From: Limnoraphis robusta CS-951
GTDB lineage: Bacteria; Cyanobacteriota; Cyanobacteriia; Cyanobacteriales; Microcoleaceae
Reading direction: 5' to 3'
DNA length: 17,425 bases
Assembly (NCBI RefSeq): GCF_000972705.2
Contig: NZ_LATL02000079.1
Location: 2,942 to 20,366, forward strand
Below are positions 1 to 7,598 of this stretch, piece after piece. A program made the translations under genes and the position numbers. Below the pieces are notes generated by a model, which was not told the origin of the DNA, searched no databases, and was given only the letters and a program-made list of their open reading frames with translations. Within the stretch, counting starts at the first letter, position 1, and each line of letters begins with the position of its first letter.

Positions 1-777
1 TAGTTGAGTTGTTAGCTTGTGGGTATGGTCGCGCCTGCAATCGGCAATTTTAGCTTGAATTCGAGCTACTTTAATTCTTGCTTTCTCTCTGTTCAGAGAA
101 CCTTTGGTTTTTCGACTTAAAGACTTTTGAGCGAGTCGAAGTTTTTTATAGAGTTTATCGTAATGCTTGGGGTTGGAAACTTTAACGCCATCGGACGTGG
201 TAAACAGACTGGTAATTCCCAGATCAATTCCCACTTTTTTATCGATGGGTTTTAGTTGGTGGTCTGTTGGATCGTCAATTTTCAAAGAAACAAACCATCT
301 TCCACTCGGGTCTAATTTGACCGTTATTGTTGAGGGTGTACAACCAGTAGGAAGTTGACGACTCCATCGAATTGGCAAGGGTTCAAAGCACTTAGCAATG
401 TAGACTTGACCCTCTTTAAACTTAAAGGCCGACTTGGTAAATTCGGCACTGCCACCGTTACGTTTTATCTTGAAGTTTGGGTATTTTGCCCGACCCGCAA
501 AGAAGTTACTGAAAGCGGTTTGCAAGTGCCTTAAACTCTGTTGAAGGGGAACACAACTGACCTCGTTTAAGAAGTCTAATTCCTCTTCAAACTTCCAGTT
601 TGTCAACATCGAAGAAGTCTGAGAATAGCCAACTCGTTTTTTCTGCTCATACCACGCCTCGGTGCGTGCAGCTAGTGCTTTATTGTACACCAGGCGGACG
701 CATCCCAATGTCCTCCTCAACAGATCTTCCTGTTCAGGAGTAGGGTAAAAACGGTAGCGATAGGCTTTCTCAGTCAT
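1..777 (-). CDS. tnpB: TnpB-type RNA-guided transposon nuclease (partial, C-terminus off the window)
   Basis: Translating the minus strand from ATG 777-775 gives 259 residues with no stop before the window edge; the usual length is about 400. The N-terminus (MTEKAYRYRFYPTPEQEDLL, then the LGCVRLVYNKAL segment) is the helix-turn-helix region of OrfB/TnpB proteins of IS200/IS605-group elements. GIDLG near residues 183-187 supplies the first RuvC catalytic Asp (D185), and the RRD-HTHKL stretch near residues 248-254 is typical of the family. The second catalytic residue, the zinc ribbon and the 3' guide-RNA (omega RNA) region lie outside the window. The family cleaves DNA under RNA guidance and helps the element persist. 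No tnpA lies in the 322 bases upstream, so this may be a tnpB-only (IS1341-like) element. Intactness cannot be judged from this piece. Confidence 0.93.
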   Translation of the reverse strand, partial: MTEKAYRYRFYPTPEQEDLLRRTLGCVRLVYNKALAARTEAWYEQKKRVGYSQTSSMLTNWKFEEELDFLNEVSCVPLQQSLRHLQTAFSNFFAGRAKYPNFKIKRNGGSAEFTKSAFKFKEGQVYIAKCFEPLPIRWSRQLPTGCTPSTITVKLDPSGRWFVSLKIDDPTDHQLKPIDKKVGIDLGITSLFTTSDGVKVSNPKHYDKLYKKLRLAQKSLSRKTKGSLNREKARIKVARIQAKIADCRRDHTHKLTTQL

Positions 778-785
778 GCCTCATA

Positions 786-816
786 GTTTAACAGATGTCT
801 TGTGAAGACGTTAAAC
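786..816 (-). repeat. Bulged hairpin at the 5' end of the left tnpB element (probable subterminal palindrome)
   Basis: GTTTAAC (786-792) pairs exactly with GTTAAAC (810-816), and GTCTT (797-801) pairs with AAGAC (805-809) around the loop GTG. A four-base bulge (793-796) sits on one side only. The result is a 12-bp stem, 8 bases upstream of the tnpB start. IS200/IS605-group ends carry imperfect subterminal hairpins with an unpaired base or bulge that are recognised as single-stranded DNA, and this fits that pattern. Assigning it as the left end is inference, since the cleavage site cannot be seen. It could also affect tnpB translation. Confidence 0.6.
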
Positions 817-1099
817 TTATTGAATAAAGCCGTCAATCACGGACGGGGTTTCAGACCCAAAATTTCGATGAAGTCAGAGAACAGTTTTTGAGAGGCCGAG
901 TAAAAATAGCTCTAATCGTTACCACCTAATAATATTCCTCTTTTGTGACTCGTTGAAAGAACGAACTCACGAAAAAGCTAGACTATTTATAAAAAAAATA
1001 AGGTTAAAATTGATTCACAGAGGCCTAGAGAACGTTAAACTAAAAGATACACCCCCACTGACCATGACGTAATAGCAACAGCGAAAAAGGCACAGAAAT
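817..1099. other. Intergenic stretch between the tnpB element end and ftsH
   Basis: No gene is seen here. Two small adjacent stem-loops lie at 830-846 (CCGTC/GACGG) and 846-858 (GGGT/ACCC), in the run around GACGGGGTTTCAGACCC; they may belong to the outer part of the transposon end. The rest is AT-rich leader DNA before ftsH, including a poly-A run at 991-998. No convincing -35/-10 pair was found. AAAGG at about 1085-1089 is a plausible ribosome-binding site for the ftsH ATG at 1100. Confidence 0.45.
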
Positions 1100-3019
1100 A
1101 TGAAAAGCTCCTGGAAACAAGTATGGATTGGACGGCTTGCGACTGGTGCTTTGACAGTTCGATCCATCAAAAACCGACACCTCTGGCGAATATTGGGCAG
1201 TTGGATGATTACTCAAGGCATACTCTTGGGAACTCCAGCCTTAGCCGATAACACTCCGAAATCCCTAGACTACAGCGAACTGTTGCAGAAAATGGAGGCG
1301 GGGGAAGTTCAACGTATCGAAGAAGATCCAGCTCGACAAATTGCTAAAGTCACCCTGAAAGGAGACGAAAAAGCAACTTCTCCCTATGTTGTGCAGTTAT
1401 TTGATCGCAACCCCGAACTGTTACAGACAGCACGCGCCCAAAACATTGATTATGAGGTAAGACCCACTGCTGATAACAGCGCAGCAATGGGGTTAATTGT
1501 CAATCTCTTGGTGATCTTTGTCGTCTTGGCATTTTTGCTGATGATTCTTCGCCGTTCAACCCAGGCGTCTGGACAAGCGATGAACTTTGGCAAATCAAGA
1601 GCCAGATTTCAAATGGAAGCAAAAACCGGGATTTTGTTTGATGATGTCGCCGGAATTGAAGAAGCCAAAGAAGAATTGCAGGAAGTTGTCACCTTCTTGA
1701 AACAGCCAGAACGCTTTACCGCGATCGGTGCGAAGATTCCTAAAGGGGTTCTGCTGGTAGGGCCGCCCGGAACAGGAAAAACCCTCCTCGCCAAAGCGAT
1801 CGCCGGAGAAGCAGGTGTCCCTTTCTTCAGCATTTCCGGTTCAGAATTTGTGGAAATGTTTGTCGGAGTCGGGGCTTCCCGGGTGCGCGATCTGTTTAGA
1901 AAAGCCAAAGAAAATTCTCCCTGTATTGTGTTTATTGATGAAATTGATGCGGTCGGTCGTCAGCGAGGCGCAGGAATAGGCGGAGGGAACGATGAACGGG
2001 AACAAACCCTCAACCAGTTACTCACCGAAATGGATGGCTTTGAAGGCAATACAGGCATTATTATCATTGCCGCAACCAACCGCCCTGATGTCTTAGATAC
2101 CGCTCTATTGCGTCCGGGTCGTTTTGATCGACAGGTGATTGTTGATTTACCCGGTTATAACGGTCGCTTAGGTATTTTAAAGGTTCACGCCCGTAATAAA
2201 AAACTTTCTGATGATGTCTCTTTAGAAGCGATCGCCCGTCGGACTCCGGGTTTTTCTGGGGCTGATCTGGCGAACTTGTTGAATGAAGCGGCAATTCTCA
2301 CCGCCCGACGCCGCAAAGAGTCGATTTCTCTACTGGAAATTGATGATGCGGTTGATCGGATCACAATTGGTTTAGCCTTAACTCCCTTGCTTGATAGCAA
2401 GAAAAAACGGCTGATTGCTTACCATGAAATCGGACACGCGCTGTTAATGACGCTGTTGGAAAATTCCGATCCGCTTAATAAAGTGACGATCATTCCTCGT
2501 TCCGGCGGAGTGGGCGGTTTTGCTCAACAAGTCTTTAATGAAGAAATGGTTGATAGCGGTTTGTATACCCGATCTTGGTTGGTGGATCAAATTACCATTG
2601 CATTAGGGGGACGCGCCTCAGAAGAGGTGATCTTTGGGGATGCGGAAATCACCGTCGGGGCGAGTAACGATATCCAACGGGTGACGAATTTAGCTCGGGA
2701 AATGGTGACTCGTTACGGAATGTCGGACTTGGGGCCAGTTTCTTTGGAAAGTCCGAGTTCGGAAGTCTTTCTCGGTCGCGGATGGCCAGCCCAGTCCGAA
2801 TATTCTGAAAAAATCGCTACCCAAATCGATCATCAAGTCCGGGAAATTGCCTTGCATTGTTATCAAAGAGCCTGTGAAATTGTCCTGGAAAATCGAGCCT
2901 TGATGGATCATCTCGTAGAATTATTGCTTGAACGGGAAACCATCGAAGGTGATGAATTCCGTCGTATTGTTGCTGAGTACACCCCTCTGCCTCAAAAACA
3001 ACTGACCGAAAGCCGCTAA
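1100..3019 (+). CDS. ftsH: FtsH ATP-dependent zinc metalloprotease
   Basis: A 639-residue membrane-anchored AAA+ protease that degrades damaged or misassembled membrane proteins, in cyanobacteria notably in thylakoids. Residues about 29-48 form a first hydrophobic segment ending in PALA, which looks like a cleavable signal or anchor. The FtsH extracellular domain follows at about 50-128, and a second membrane segment at 130-150. The AAA+ module has Walker A GPPGTGKT (221-228), Walker B IVFIDEID (276-283) and a second region of homology with the arginine finger (about 326-344). The protease site is HEIGH (442-446), with Ala/Val usual at the third position, and D524 in ASNDIQ is the likely third zinc ligand. 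The C-terminal part resembles the FtsH1/FtsH4-like cyanobacterial paralogues more than FtsH2, judged from memory. All catalytic residues are present. It appears monocistronic and probably has no functional link to the downstream glycan genes. Confidence 0.97.
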   Translation: MKSSWKQVWIGRLATGALTVRSIKNRHLWRILGSWMITQGILLGTPALADNTPKSLDYSELLQKMEAGEVQRIEEDPARQIAKVTLKGDEKATSPYVVQLFDRNPELLQTARAQNIDYEVRPTADNSAAMGLIVNLLVIFVVLAFLLMILRRSTQASGQAMNFGKSRARFQMEAKTGILFDDVAGIEEAKEELQEVVTFLKQPERFTAIGAKIPKGVLLVGPPGTGKTLLAKAIAGEAGVPFFSISGSEFVEMFVGVGASRVRDLFRKAKENSPCIVFIDEIDAVGRQRGAGIGGGNDEREQTLNQLLTEMDGFEGNTGIIIIAATNRPDVLDTALLRPGRFDRQVIVDLPGYNGRLGILKVHARNKKLSDDVSLEAIARRTPGFSGADLANLLNEAAILTARRRKESISLLEIDDAVDRITIGLALTPLLDSKKKRLIAYHEIGHALLMTLLENSDPLNKVTIIPRSGGVGGFAQQVFNEEMVDSGLYTRSWLVDQITIALGGRASEEVIFGDAEITVGASNDIQRVTNLAREMVTRYGMSDLGPVSLESPSSEVFLGRGWPAQSEYSEKIATQIDHQVREIALHCYQRACEIVLENRALMDHLVELLLERETIEGDEFRRIVAEYTPLPQKQLTESR

Positions 3020-3104
3020 GTGTTCAGCAAACCTCCGAAGTCAAAATTCTTTCTCTAACAAGACTCAGAAGGGTTAGCATAGGGGAAGAAAACAGCAATT
3101 CAAC

Positions 3105-3111
3105 AAGGGGG
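3105..3111 (+). promoter_or_regulatory. Ribosome-binding site of the MAPEG gene
   Basis: AAGGGGG ends 5 bases before the ATG at 3117. It is one of the few clear purine-rich Shine-Dalgarno-like sites in the window and supports that start. Confidence 0.6.
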
Positions 3112-3116
3112 TTCTG

Positions 3117-3515
3117 ATGTCATATTGGCCGAGTTTAGTGACGGTGATCGCTCTACTTGTGTATTTTGTTTTAACGCTTAATGTCGGTCGAGCGAGAGCT
3201 AAATATAAGATTATGCCACCTCAAATGAGTGGTGATCCGAATTTTGAGCGAGTTGTCCGAGTTCAACAAAATACACTAGAACAACTCGTTCTTTTCTTGC
3301 CTGCATTATGGTTATTTTCAGAGTTTATTAGTCCGACTTGGGGGGCGAGTCTCGGTGCTATTTGGATTATTGGACGTATTGTTTATGCTTGGGGTTACTA
3401 TCAGGCTGCCGAAAAACGATTTCTCGGTTTTGCGCTCGGCAGTCTCTCCCTTTTTACATTACTCGGAGGCTCGTTAGTGGGGATTATTTTCCCTCTTGTT
3501 CAGCCTTTAATTTAG
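3117..3515 (+). CDS. MAPEG family membrane protein (microsomal glutathione S-transferase-like)
   Basis: A 132-residue protein with four hydrophobic segments at roughly 5-22, 55-72, 77-95 and 102-128, the size and topology of the MAPEG superfamily (membrane-associated proteins in eicosanoid and glutathione metabolism). The family signature R-x-x-x-N-x-x-E is seen as R48, N52 and E55 at the start of the second helix, and GRIVYAWGYY (86-95) matches the conserved end of the third helix. Family members are usually trimeric and may conjugate glutathione or reduce lipid hydroperoxides; the substrate here is unknown. The gene follows ftsH by 97 bases and precedes the next small gene by 49, so it may lead the run that ends with the polymerase gene. 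A direct role in polysaccharide synthesis is not implied by the family. Confidence 0.87.
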   Translation: MSYWPSLVTVIALLVYFVLTLNVGRARAKYKIMPPQMSGDPNFERVVRVQQNTLEQLVLFLPALWLFSEFISPTWGASLGAIWIIGRIVYAWGYYQAAEKRFLGFALGSLSLFTLLGGSLVGIIFPLVQPLI

Positions 3516-3564
3516 CTGAACAGAGATATCAATTGTCAATCCTCACTTGAGATCAAGCATTAAA

Positions 3565-3747
3565 ATGTCTGAGAAAAATCACCCGAAAAACCCCATCTTT
3601 CAAGTCAACGAAAAGATGTATCAACAGTTGTTAGAGTGGCAACAACACCTCGAACACACTCACCCTGAAAACACAACTGATCACGACTTAAACCCAACAG
3701 AGCCAGATCTTGCAAGAAATACCAATCAAAATGACAAGCAACCTTGA
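3565..3747 (+). CDS. Small acidic/polar protein of unknown function (60 aa)
   Basis: Not recognised. The frame opens at TTG 3547, but ATG 3565 is preferred and gives MSEKNHPKNP. The protein is hydrophilic, with no membrane segment or signal peptide. An N-terminal half with a likely amphipathic helix (about residues 14-31, MYQQLLEWQQHLEH) is followed by a low-complexity Asn/Asp/Thr/Pro-rich tail. Its last 17 bases overlap the next gene in another frame, and both sit just upstream of the polymerase, so co-expression through translational coupling is likely. Support for a real gene comes from spacing, strand and overlap; no homologue can be named. Confidence 0.6.
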   Translation: MSEKNHPKNPIFQVNEKMYQQLLEWQQHLEHTHPENTTDHDLNPTEPDLARNTNQNDKQP

Positions 3748-3919
3748 AGTTCTGAAGGTAGCCTTATTAAAGGCTCAAACTGCCGCTCAACTCAAGGCAT
3801 TAATTATTCACCATACTCACGAAGAGATCCTACAAGCTTATGATCGGCTAGGATTGGATCAACAGATAAAAGTTCAGAAAATTTGGCAAGGAGAACTTGA
3901 ATCCAAGTTATTTTACTGA
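3731..3919 (+). CDS. Small helical protein of unknown function (62 aa)
   Basis: Not recognised. ATG 3731 is chosen over the earlier in-frame TTG at 3710. The product is almost entirely alpha-helical by composition: a Leu/Ala-rich helix (about 5-30, with KAQTAAQLKALI) and a second charged helix (about 31-57), with no membrane segment. It may be a small helical-bundle or DNA- or protein-binding adaptor, but nothing in the sequence fixes a role. It starts 17 bases inside the preceding small gene and ends 15 bases before the polymerase start, an arrangement typical of a co-translated operon. It has no clear Shine-Dalgarno of its own, which fits translation by re-initiation. Confidence 0.65.
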   Translation: MTSNLEVLKVALLKAQTAAQLKALIIHHTHEEILQAYDRLGLDQQIKVQKIWQGELESKLFY

Positions 3920-3934
3920 TACCAGAGTGCTTCA

Positions 3935-5566
3935 ATGTCAAACCCCAAAAGCAAACCTAAACCCGCCGAGGCGCAGAATTCTTTAGACTCTGCCCGTGAT
4001 AGCGGGGAGGAAAATTTTGAGACGAATTTTGAGACGAATTTTGAGGATGAAACTCAAACACCCGAGAAAATACCTTTCGTCCTCGGGGTGACAGGGGGGG
4101 CTTTTCTCGTGGGTTGTTTGATGTTTGGAAATGGCTTATCGTTGAATATAATTTTATTGGCAATCACTGCCATTTTTTGTTTGACTCTATCTTACCGATA
4201 TCCCCGTACAGCCCTTTGGATTTTCCTCATTTATACTCCATTTGCGGGTACTGTTGCTTACTGGATTGGTAACGATCATCCGATTTTTCATTTAGCAAAA
4301 GATGGATTCTATTTTCCGGCTTTGATCGCGATTATTCAAACCGCACGTAAACAGCATTTACCCCTAATTATTCCCAAGTCTTTAAAAATACCGCTTTTGA
4401 GCTTATTAGGAATTTCAATTCTGACCTTAATCTACGTCAATGGCGGACAACAACTCAGTTCAAATCCCGGCGGAAAGGCTTTATTATTGGGGGTTTTTGG
4501 TCTAAAAGTTTTGATGGGATATATTCCCCTGATCCTCTGTGCTTATGTCCTGATTCGCAATCGAGAAGAACTCCATTTCTTGACTCGTTTACAGGTGATT
4601 CTGGTGATTATTTGCTGTGTTTTAGGCGTGATCCAATATTGGTTAGTGGTCACAGGTCGATGCCCTGATAATACGGGTCTCCCTGAACATTTACTACTCC
4701 GAGCAAATCTCCAACGAAAATGTTTAGTGGGGGGAGCATTAGGCTACTATGCGGCTGATAATTTTATTCGTTTACCGGGTACATTTGTCGCCCCTTGGCA
4801 TTGGGCTTGGTTTTTAATTTCTAGTAGTTTTTTCTGCTTTTCAACGGCATTTAGTGACCCTAAATTGTCTTGGCGAACCGTCGGTTGGTTGTCTTTGTCT
4901 CTCGTGGTATTAAATGCGACTCTCTGCGGTCAACGTACAGCTTTATTAGCGGTTCCGATGATTATTGTTATTTTAGTGATTGCAACCAGTCACATTCCTC
5001 AACTCAAACGGTTAGTCATTCTTTTATTAGGAATTGTTTTATTTATGGGGGGAACTCATCTCCTTTTTCCGAGTATTATTGCCCAACGAATGGAGAGTTT
5101 TATTTCTCGTTGGAATGCTTCTCCCCCGACGGAATTTGTGACAGACCAAGCAGAATGGACGGCGAGCAAACATGAAGGCGTATTAGGAAATGGTTTAGGA
5201 CGGGCTACAAATGCGGGGCGTGCCTTGGGAGATACCCGACTGATAGAAACTTATTATCCGAAGTTACTTTACGAAATTGGGCCGTTAGGTGTAATCGCCT
5301 TTTTTGCTGTGGTTACGACCCTAACTTTTCAAGGGTTTAAAGCTTATCATCAAGTTCAAGATCCCAGTTTACGAGGTTACGGTGTTATTTTTTGGGTGTT
5401 TATTTTTATGATTAGTTATAACTCTTATTGGTATCCCCTCGATACAGATCCAGTTGCGGTTTATTATTGGTTTTTTGCGGGAGTATTATTGAAGTTACCC
5501 CATCTCGAACGAGAAGAAATCAAAATATTAGCAGCAGAAGAAATTGAGCTACAAAAGTCTGAGTAA
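3935..5566 (+). CDS. hpsL: O-antigen ligase-like polysaccharide polymerase, resembles hormogonium polysaccharide protein HpsL
   Basis: A 543-residue polytopic inner-membrane protein. The first 45 residues are a hydrophilic cytoplasmic tail carrying a tandem NFET repeat (residues 27-36). About ten to twelve hydrophobic segments follow, from 46 to 520. The large extracytoplasmic region between about 375 and 440 is the hallmark of the Wzy/WaaL (O-antigen ligase/polymerase) fold. Notable motifs are RLPGTFVAPWHWAWF (279-293), GQRTAL (332-337) and GNGLGRATNAGRALG (418-432), followed by LIETYYPKLLYEIGPLG; I associate these with cyanobacterial HpsL, but that is recall, not a search. Such proteins polymerise lipid-linked repeat units or transfer glycans at the periplasmic face. 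The gene is last in a run with two small genes (15-base gap). An exosortase-related or other EPS polymerase would be the alternative. Confidence 0.8.
   Translation: MSNPKSKPKPAEAQNSLDSARDSGEENFETNFETNFEDETQTPEKIPFVLGVTGGAFLVGCLMFGNGLSLNIILLAITAIFCLTLSYRYPRTALWIFLIYTPFAGTVAYWIGNDHPIFHLAKDGFYFPALIAIIQTARKQHLPLIIPKSLKIPLLSLLGISILTLIYVNGGQQLSSNPGGKALLLGVFGLKVLMGYIPLILCAYVLIRNREELHFLTRLQVILVIICCVLGVIQYWLVVTGRCPDNTGLPEHLLLRANLQRKCLVGGALGYYAADNFIRLPGTFVAPWHWAWFLISSSFFCFSTAFSDPKLSWRTVGWLSLSLVVLNATLCGQRTALLAVPMIIVILVIATSHIPQLKRLVILLLGIVLFMGGTHLLFPSIIAQRMESFISRWNASPPTEFVTDQAEWTASKHEGVLGNGLGRATNAGRALGDTRLIETYYPKLLYEIGPLGVIAFFAVVTTLTFQGFKAYHQVQDPSLRGYGVIFWVFIFMISYNSYWYPLDTDPVAVYYWFFAGVLLKLPHLEREEIKILAAEEIELQKSE
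4013..4045 (+). repeat. Tandem 12-bp in-frame repeat (NFET) in the polymerase N-terminus
   Basis: The unit AATTTTGAGACG occurs twice exactly at 4013-4036, followed by the first nine bases of a third copy to 4045. It encodes Asn-Phe-Glu-Thr units in the cytoplasmic tail and can change copy number without shifting the frame. Confidence 0.9.
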
Positions 5567-5614
5567 GGCAATAGGCGCTCATTGTTAACTGCTCACTGTA
5601 AAAACTGGTGGCTG

Positions 5615-5638
5615 GTCAGTATCCTCAAGGATACTAAC
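5615..5638. repeat. Stem-loop downstream of the polymerase gene
   Basis: GTCAGTATCC (5615-5624) pairs with GGATACTAAC (5629-5638) around a TCAA loop, with a single C/A mismatch in ten pairs. It lies 48 bases after the polymerase stop. No T-run follows, so an intrinsic terminator is possible but not well supported; RNA stabilisation or processing is an alternative. Confidence 0.5.
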
Positions 5639-5817
5639 TGACTTTGAAGTGTCTACTTTTCATCCCAAAAAGTCTGTTCTAAACTCAAAATATAGCGCTT
5701 CGGGCAAGGCAAGAGGCAAAAGCATAAAGTCCTGTACCTCAGCAGTATGATAATTGCTATATTGCGATGGTTCTCATAGCCGTCTGTAGACTCAACCGTT
5801 AAATTTTCACTCAATTT

Positions 5818-5849
5818 AGTCTCTATTCTCAAATCTGGGGATAGAGACT
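5818..5849. repeat. Long stem-loop in the leader of the barrel-protein gene
   Basis: The arms AGTCTCTA (5818-5825) and TAGAGACT (5842-5849) are exact inverted repeats. The inner bases TTCTC and GGGGA continue the pairing with two G-T wobbles, giving 13 pairs around the six-base loop AAATCT. It sits 71 bases before the GTG start of the next gene. It could be a leader regulatory structure, an operator, or a terminator without a T-tract. Confidence 0.65.
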
Positions 5850-5920
5850 TTGTAGATTCATGCAGTAAAATAAGCTGTTATGTTAATATTCTGTGCATCC
5901 GCCAACCTCTGTTTTGTATC

Positions 5921-7513
5921 GTGAGTAGAGATCTCTTTGCCCGTGAAGCCCTCGCCCAAATACCCAAAATTCTAACCCTGTTAGACCGAAATCCCCACAG
6001 CCCTACCTATGGCTGTTTTGACCGCAATTTTTGGCATTATAAAATTATTGATTTCCCCAGTGGGATGGCGCAGGAGTTCGTCTGGCCCTTAGCTTTGGCT
6101 TACGAGACGAATATTACGGATAATCCCTATTACAAACAACCGATGCTGCGGGAATGGGTAGAGGCGGGTATTATCTACGCGGCTCGTACTAGCCATCCTG
6201 ATGGTTCCTGTGATGACTATTTTCCTTTTGAACGAGCGACGGGAGCGGCGGCTTTTTCTCTGTTGGCTTGTGTAGAAAGTTATATTTTATTAGGATTAAT
6301 GGATTATGAGGCGTTACAGTTTTTTGAACGACGGGCAAATTGGCTGGCAAATCACTACGAAAGCGGTCAATTATCAAACCATGAAGCCTTAATTATTCTC
6401 TGTTTAGAACGCTTAAGCCAACTCTTACAAACCTCTAAATGGCGGCGGACAATTGCCAGCCGTTTAGATCGGTTATTATCCTGGCAAAGTTCAGAAGGAT
6501 GGTTTAAAGAATATGCTGGGTGTGACCCGGGTTATCATACGCTAACAATCTCTTGTTTAGCACAATTTGATCGTCTTAAACCCGATAACCGCTTAAAAGA
6601 TGCGCTTTCTAAAGCGGTTGAAGTGGCGGCTCATTTTATTCATCCTGACGGCAGTTATGGCGGCGAATATGCCAGTCGCAATACTTATAATTTCTTTCCG
6701 CATGGCTTTGAATTAGTGGGTCTCTGGCTTCCCGATGCCCTGCGAATTAATGATCAATTTTTGCAAGGTTTAAAAGAGGGTTTAGGGGCTTGTTATGGCG
6801 ACGATCATATTATTGGTCATCATACTTGGAATTATCTGTTAGCATGGCGAGATTTTATTCCTGAACGTCCTCAACCGATGCCCCGTGATGTCGCGAGTAT
6901 TTGGTTACAGGAAGCGCAAATTTTGATTAAACGCCGACCCGGAGTAGAATTATATATTGCCCTGAATAAAGGGGGTGTATTTAAACTGTTTAGAGAGGAC
7001 AAGTTAGTGGTTTCAGACAGTCATTTATCTTTGCAAGTTCGACAAGGAAGAAAGTTTAAAAATGCAGTTAGTCACTTAATTGATTCCTACGCTGTTAAAG
7101 TTGAACAAGATGAAATTTCAGTAGCCGGACAATTGGGTTGGGCAAAACAAACTCAAATGTCTCCGATTAAATTAATGATTTTACGAGTTGTCATGTTAAC
7201 CTTTGGGCGGTTTTTTCCGAACTTAATTCGCAAGCTTTTACAGAAAATGTTAATCACGGGAAAAGAACCTGCTCCTTTTAGATTTAAACGCTATTTTCGC
7301 TGGGAAAACAATCAATGGCAGATTACAGATGAATTATCGGCTACCTCTTGGCAGGGGATAACAGGTGCAGGAATTGGCAGTGATCAAACCTCAATATATG
7401 TGGTGATGAGTCGGACGTTTCAACGAGGTCAATTACAACCTTGGTTAGATTTAACGCCGGATATTAAAAAACTATCTTCCGGTCAATCGTTCAAAATAGA
7501 ACGGAGTTTTTAA
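5921..7513 (+). CDS. Predicted (alpha/alpha)6-barrel protein, possibly a polysaccharide lyase/hydrolase-like enzyme
   Basis: A 530-residue protein starting at GTG 5921; the next in-frame Met is too far inside. No signal peptide is seen. The first ~310 residues are repeated amphipathic helix pairs, with aromatic/Gly/Asp-rich loops at the helix ends: YGCFDRNFWHYK (30-41), HPDGSCDDYFPFERATG (92-108), SSEGWFKEYAGCDPGYHT (190-207), HPDGSYGGEYASRNTYNFFP (241-260) and GHHTWNY (299-305). This pattern is typical of six-hairpin toroids such as heparinase II/III- or alginate-lyase-like enzymes, and the His/Tyr/Arg/Glu residues in these loops are catalytic candidates. Residues ~330-530 look beta-rich, with one hydrophobic patch (417-433). 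The neighbours are glycan genes, so editing of a polysaccharide or lipid-linked oligosaccharide is plausible. The exact family was not recognised. Confidence 0.75.
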   Translation: MSRDLFAREALAQIPKILTLLDRNPHSPTYGCFDRNFWHYKIIDFPSGMAQEFVWPLALAYETNITDNPYYKQPMLREWVEAGIIYAARTSHPDGSCDDYFPFERATGAAAFSLLACVESYILLGLMDYEALQFFERRANWLANHYESGQLSNHEALIILCLERLSQLLQTSKWRRTIASRLDRLLSWQSSEGWFKEYAGCDPGYHTLTISCLAQFDRLKPDNRLKDALSKAVEVAAHFIHPDGSYGGEYASRNTYNFFPHGFELVGLWLPDALRINDQFLQGLKEGLGACYGDDHIIGHHTWNYLLAWRDFIPERPQPMPRDVASIWLQEAQILIKRRPGVELYIALNKGGVFKLFREDKLVVSDSHLSLQVRQGRKFKNAVSHLIDSYAVKVEQDEISVAGQLGWAKQTQMSPIKLMILRVVMLTFGRFFPNLIRKLLQKMLITGKEPAPFRFKRYFRWENNQWQITDELSATSWQGITGAGIGSDQTSIYVVMSRTFQRGQLQPWLDLTPDIKKLSSGQSFKIERSF

Positions 7514-7598
7514 AGCTTCAGAGTAGCCTGTAGGCTTCCTCAAATCAGACCGATGATGCGAAATTTGGCGTTTATCAAGGTATATCTTGTATAAGTTC

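Larger units (their letters stand above)
5567..5920. other. 354-base non-coding stretch with hairpins between polymerase and barrel-protein genes
   Basis: No open frame with gene-like content is seen on either strand. The stretch holds a stem-loop at 5615-5638, a GGCAA-rich purine run at 5703-5719 (three copies of GGCAA) resembling degenerate dispersed repeats common in filamentous cyanobacteria, and a long stem-loop at 5818-5849. It probably contains the end of the polymerase transcript and the promoter and leader of the next gene, but no convincing -35/-10 pair was found. Confidence 0.6.

Noticed and set aside
167..358. 63-codon plus-strand frame inside the left tnpB
   Set aside because: It lies antisense to a clear TnpB coding sequence and has no family features.
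817..1099. ftsH promoter (TTGAAA at 953 with TAGACT, or TTGATT at 1010 with TTAAAC)
   Set aside because: Spacers of 19-20 bases and poor -10 boxes; neither is better than chance in this AT-rich DNA.
5581..5760. CRISPR array or tandem repeat in the intergenic stretch
   Set aside because: Only short GGCAA copies and one stem-loop are present, with no regular repeat-spacer pattern.
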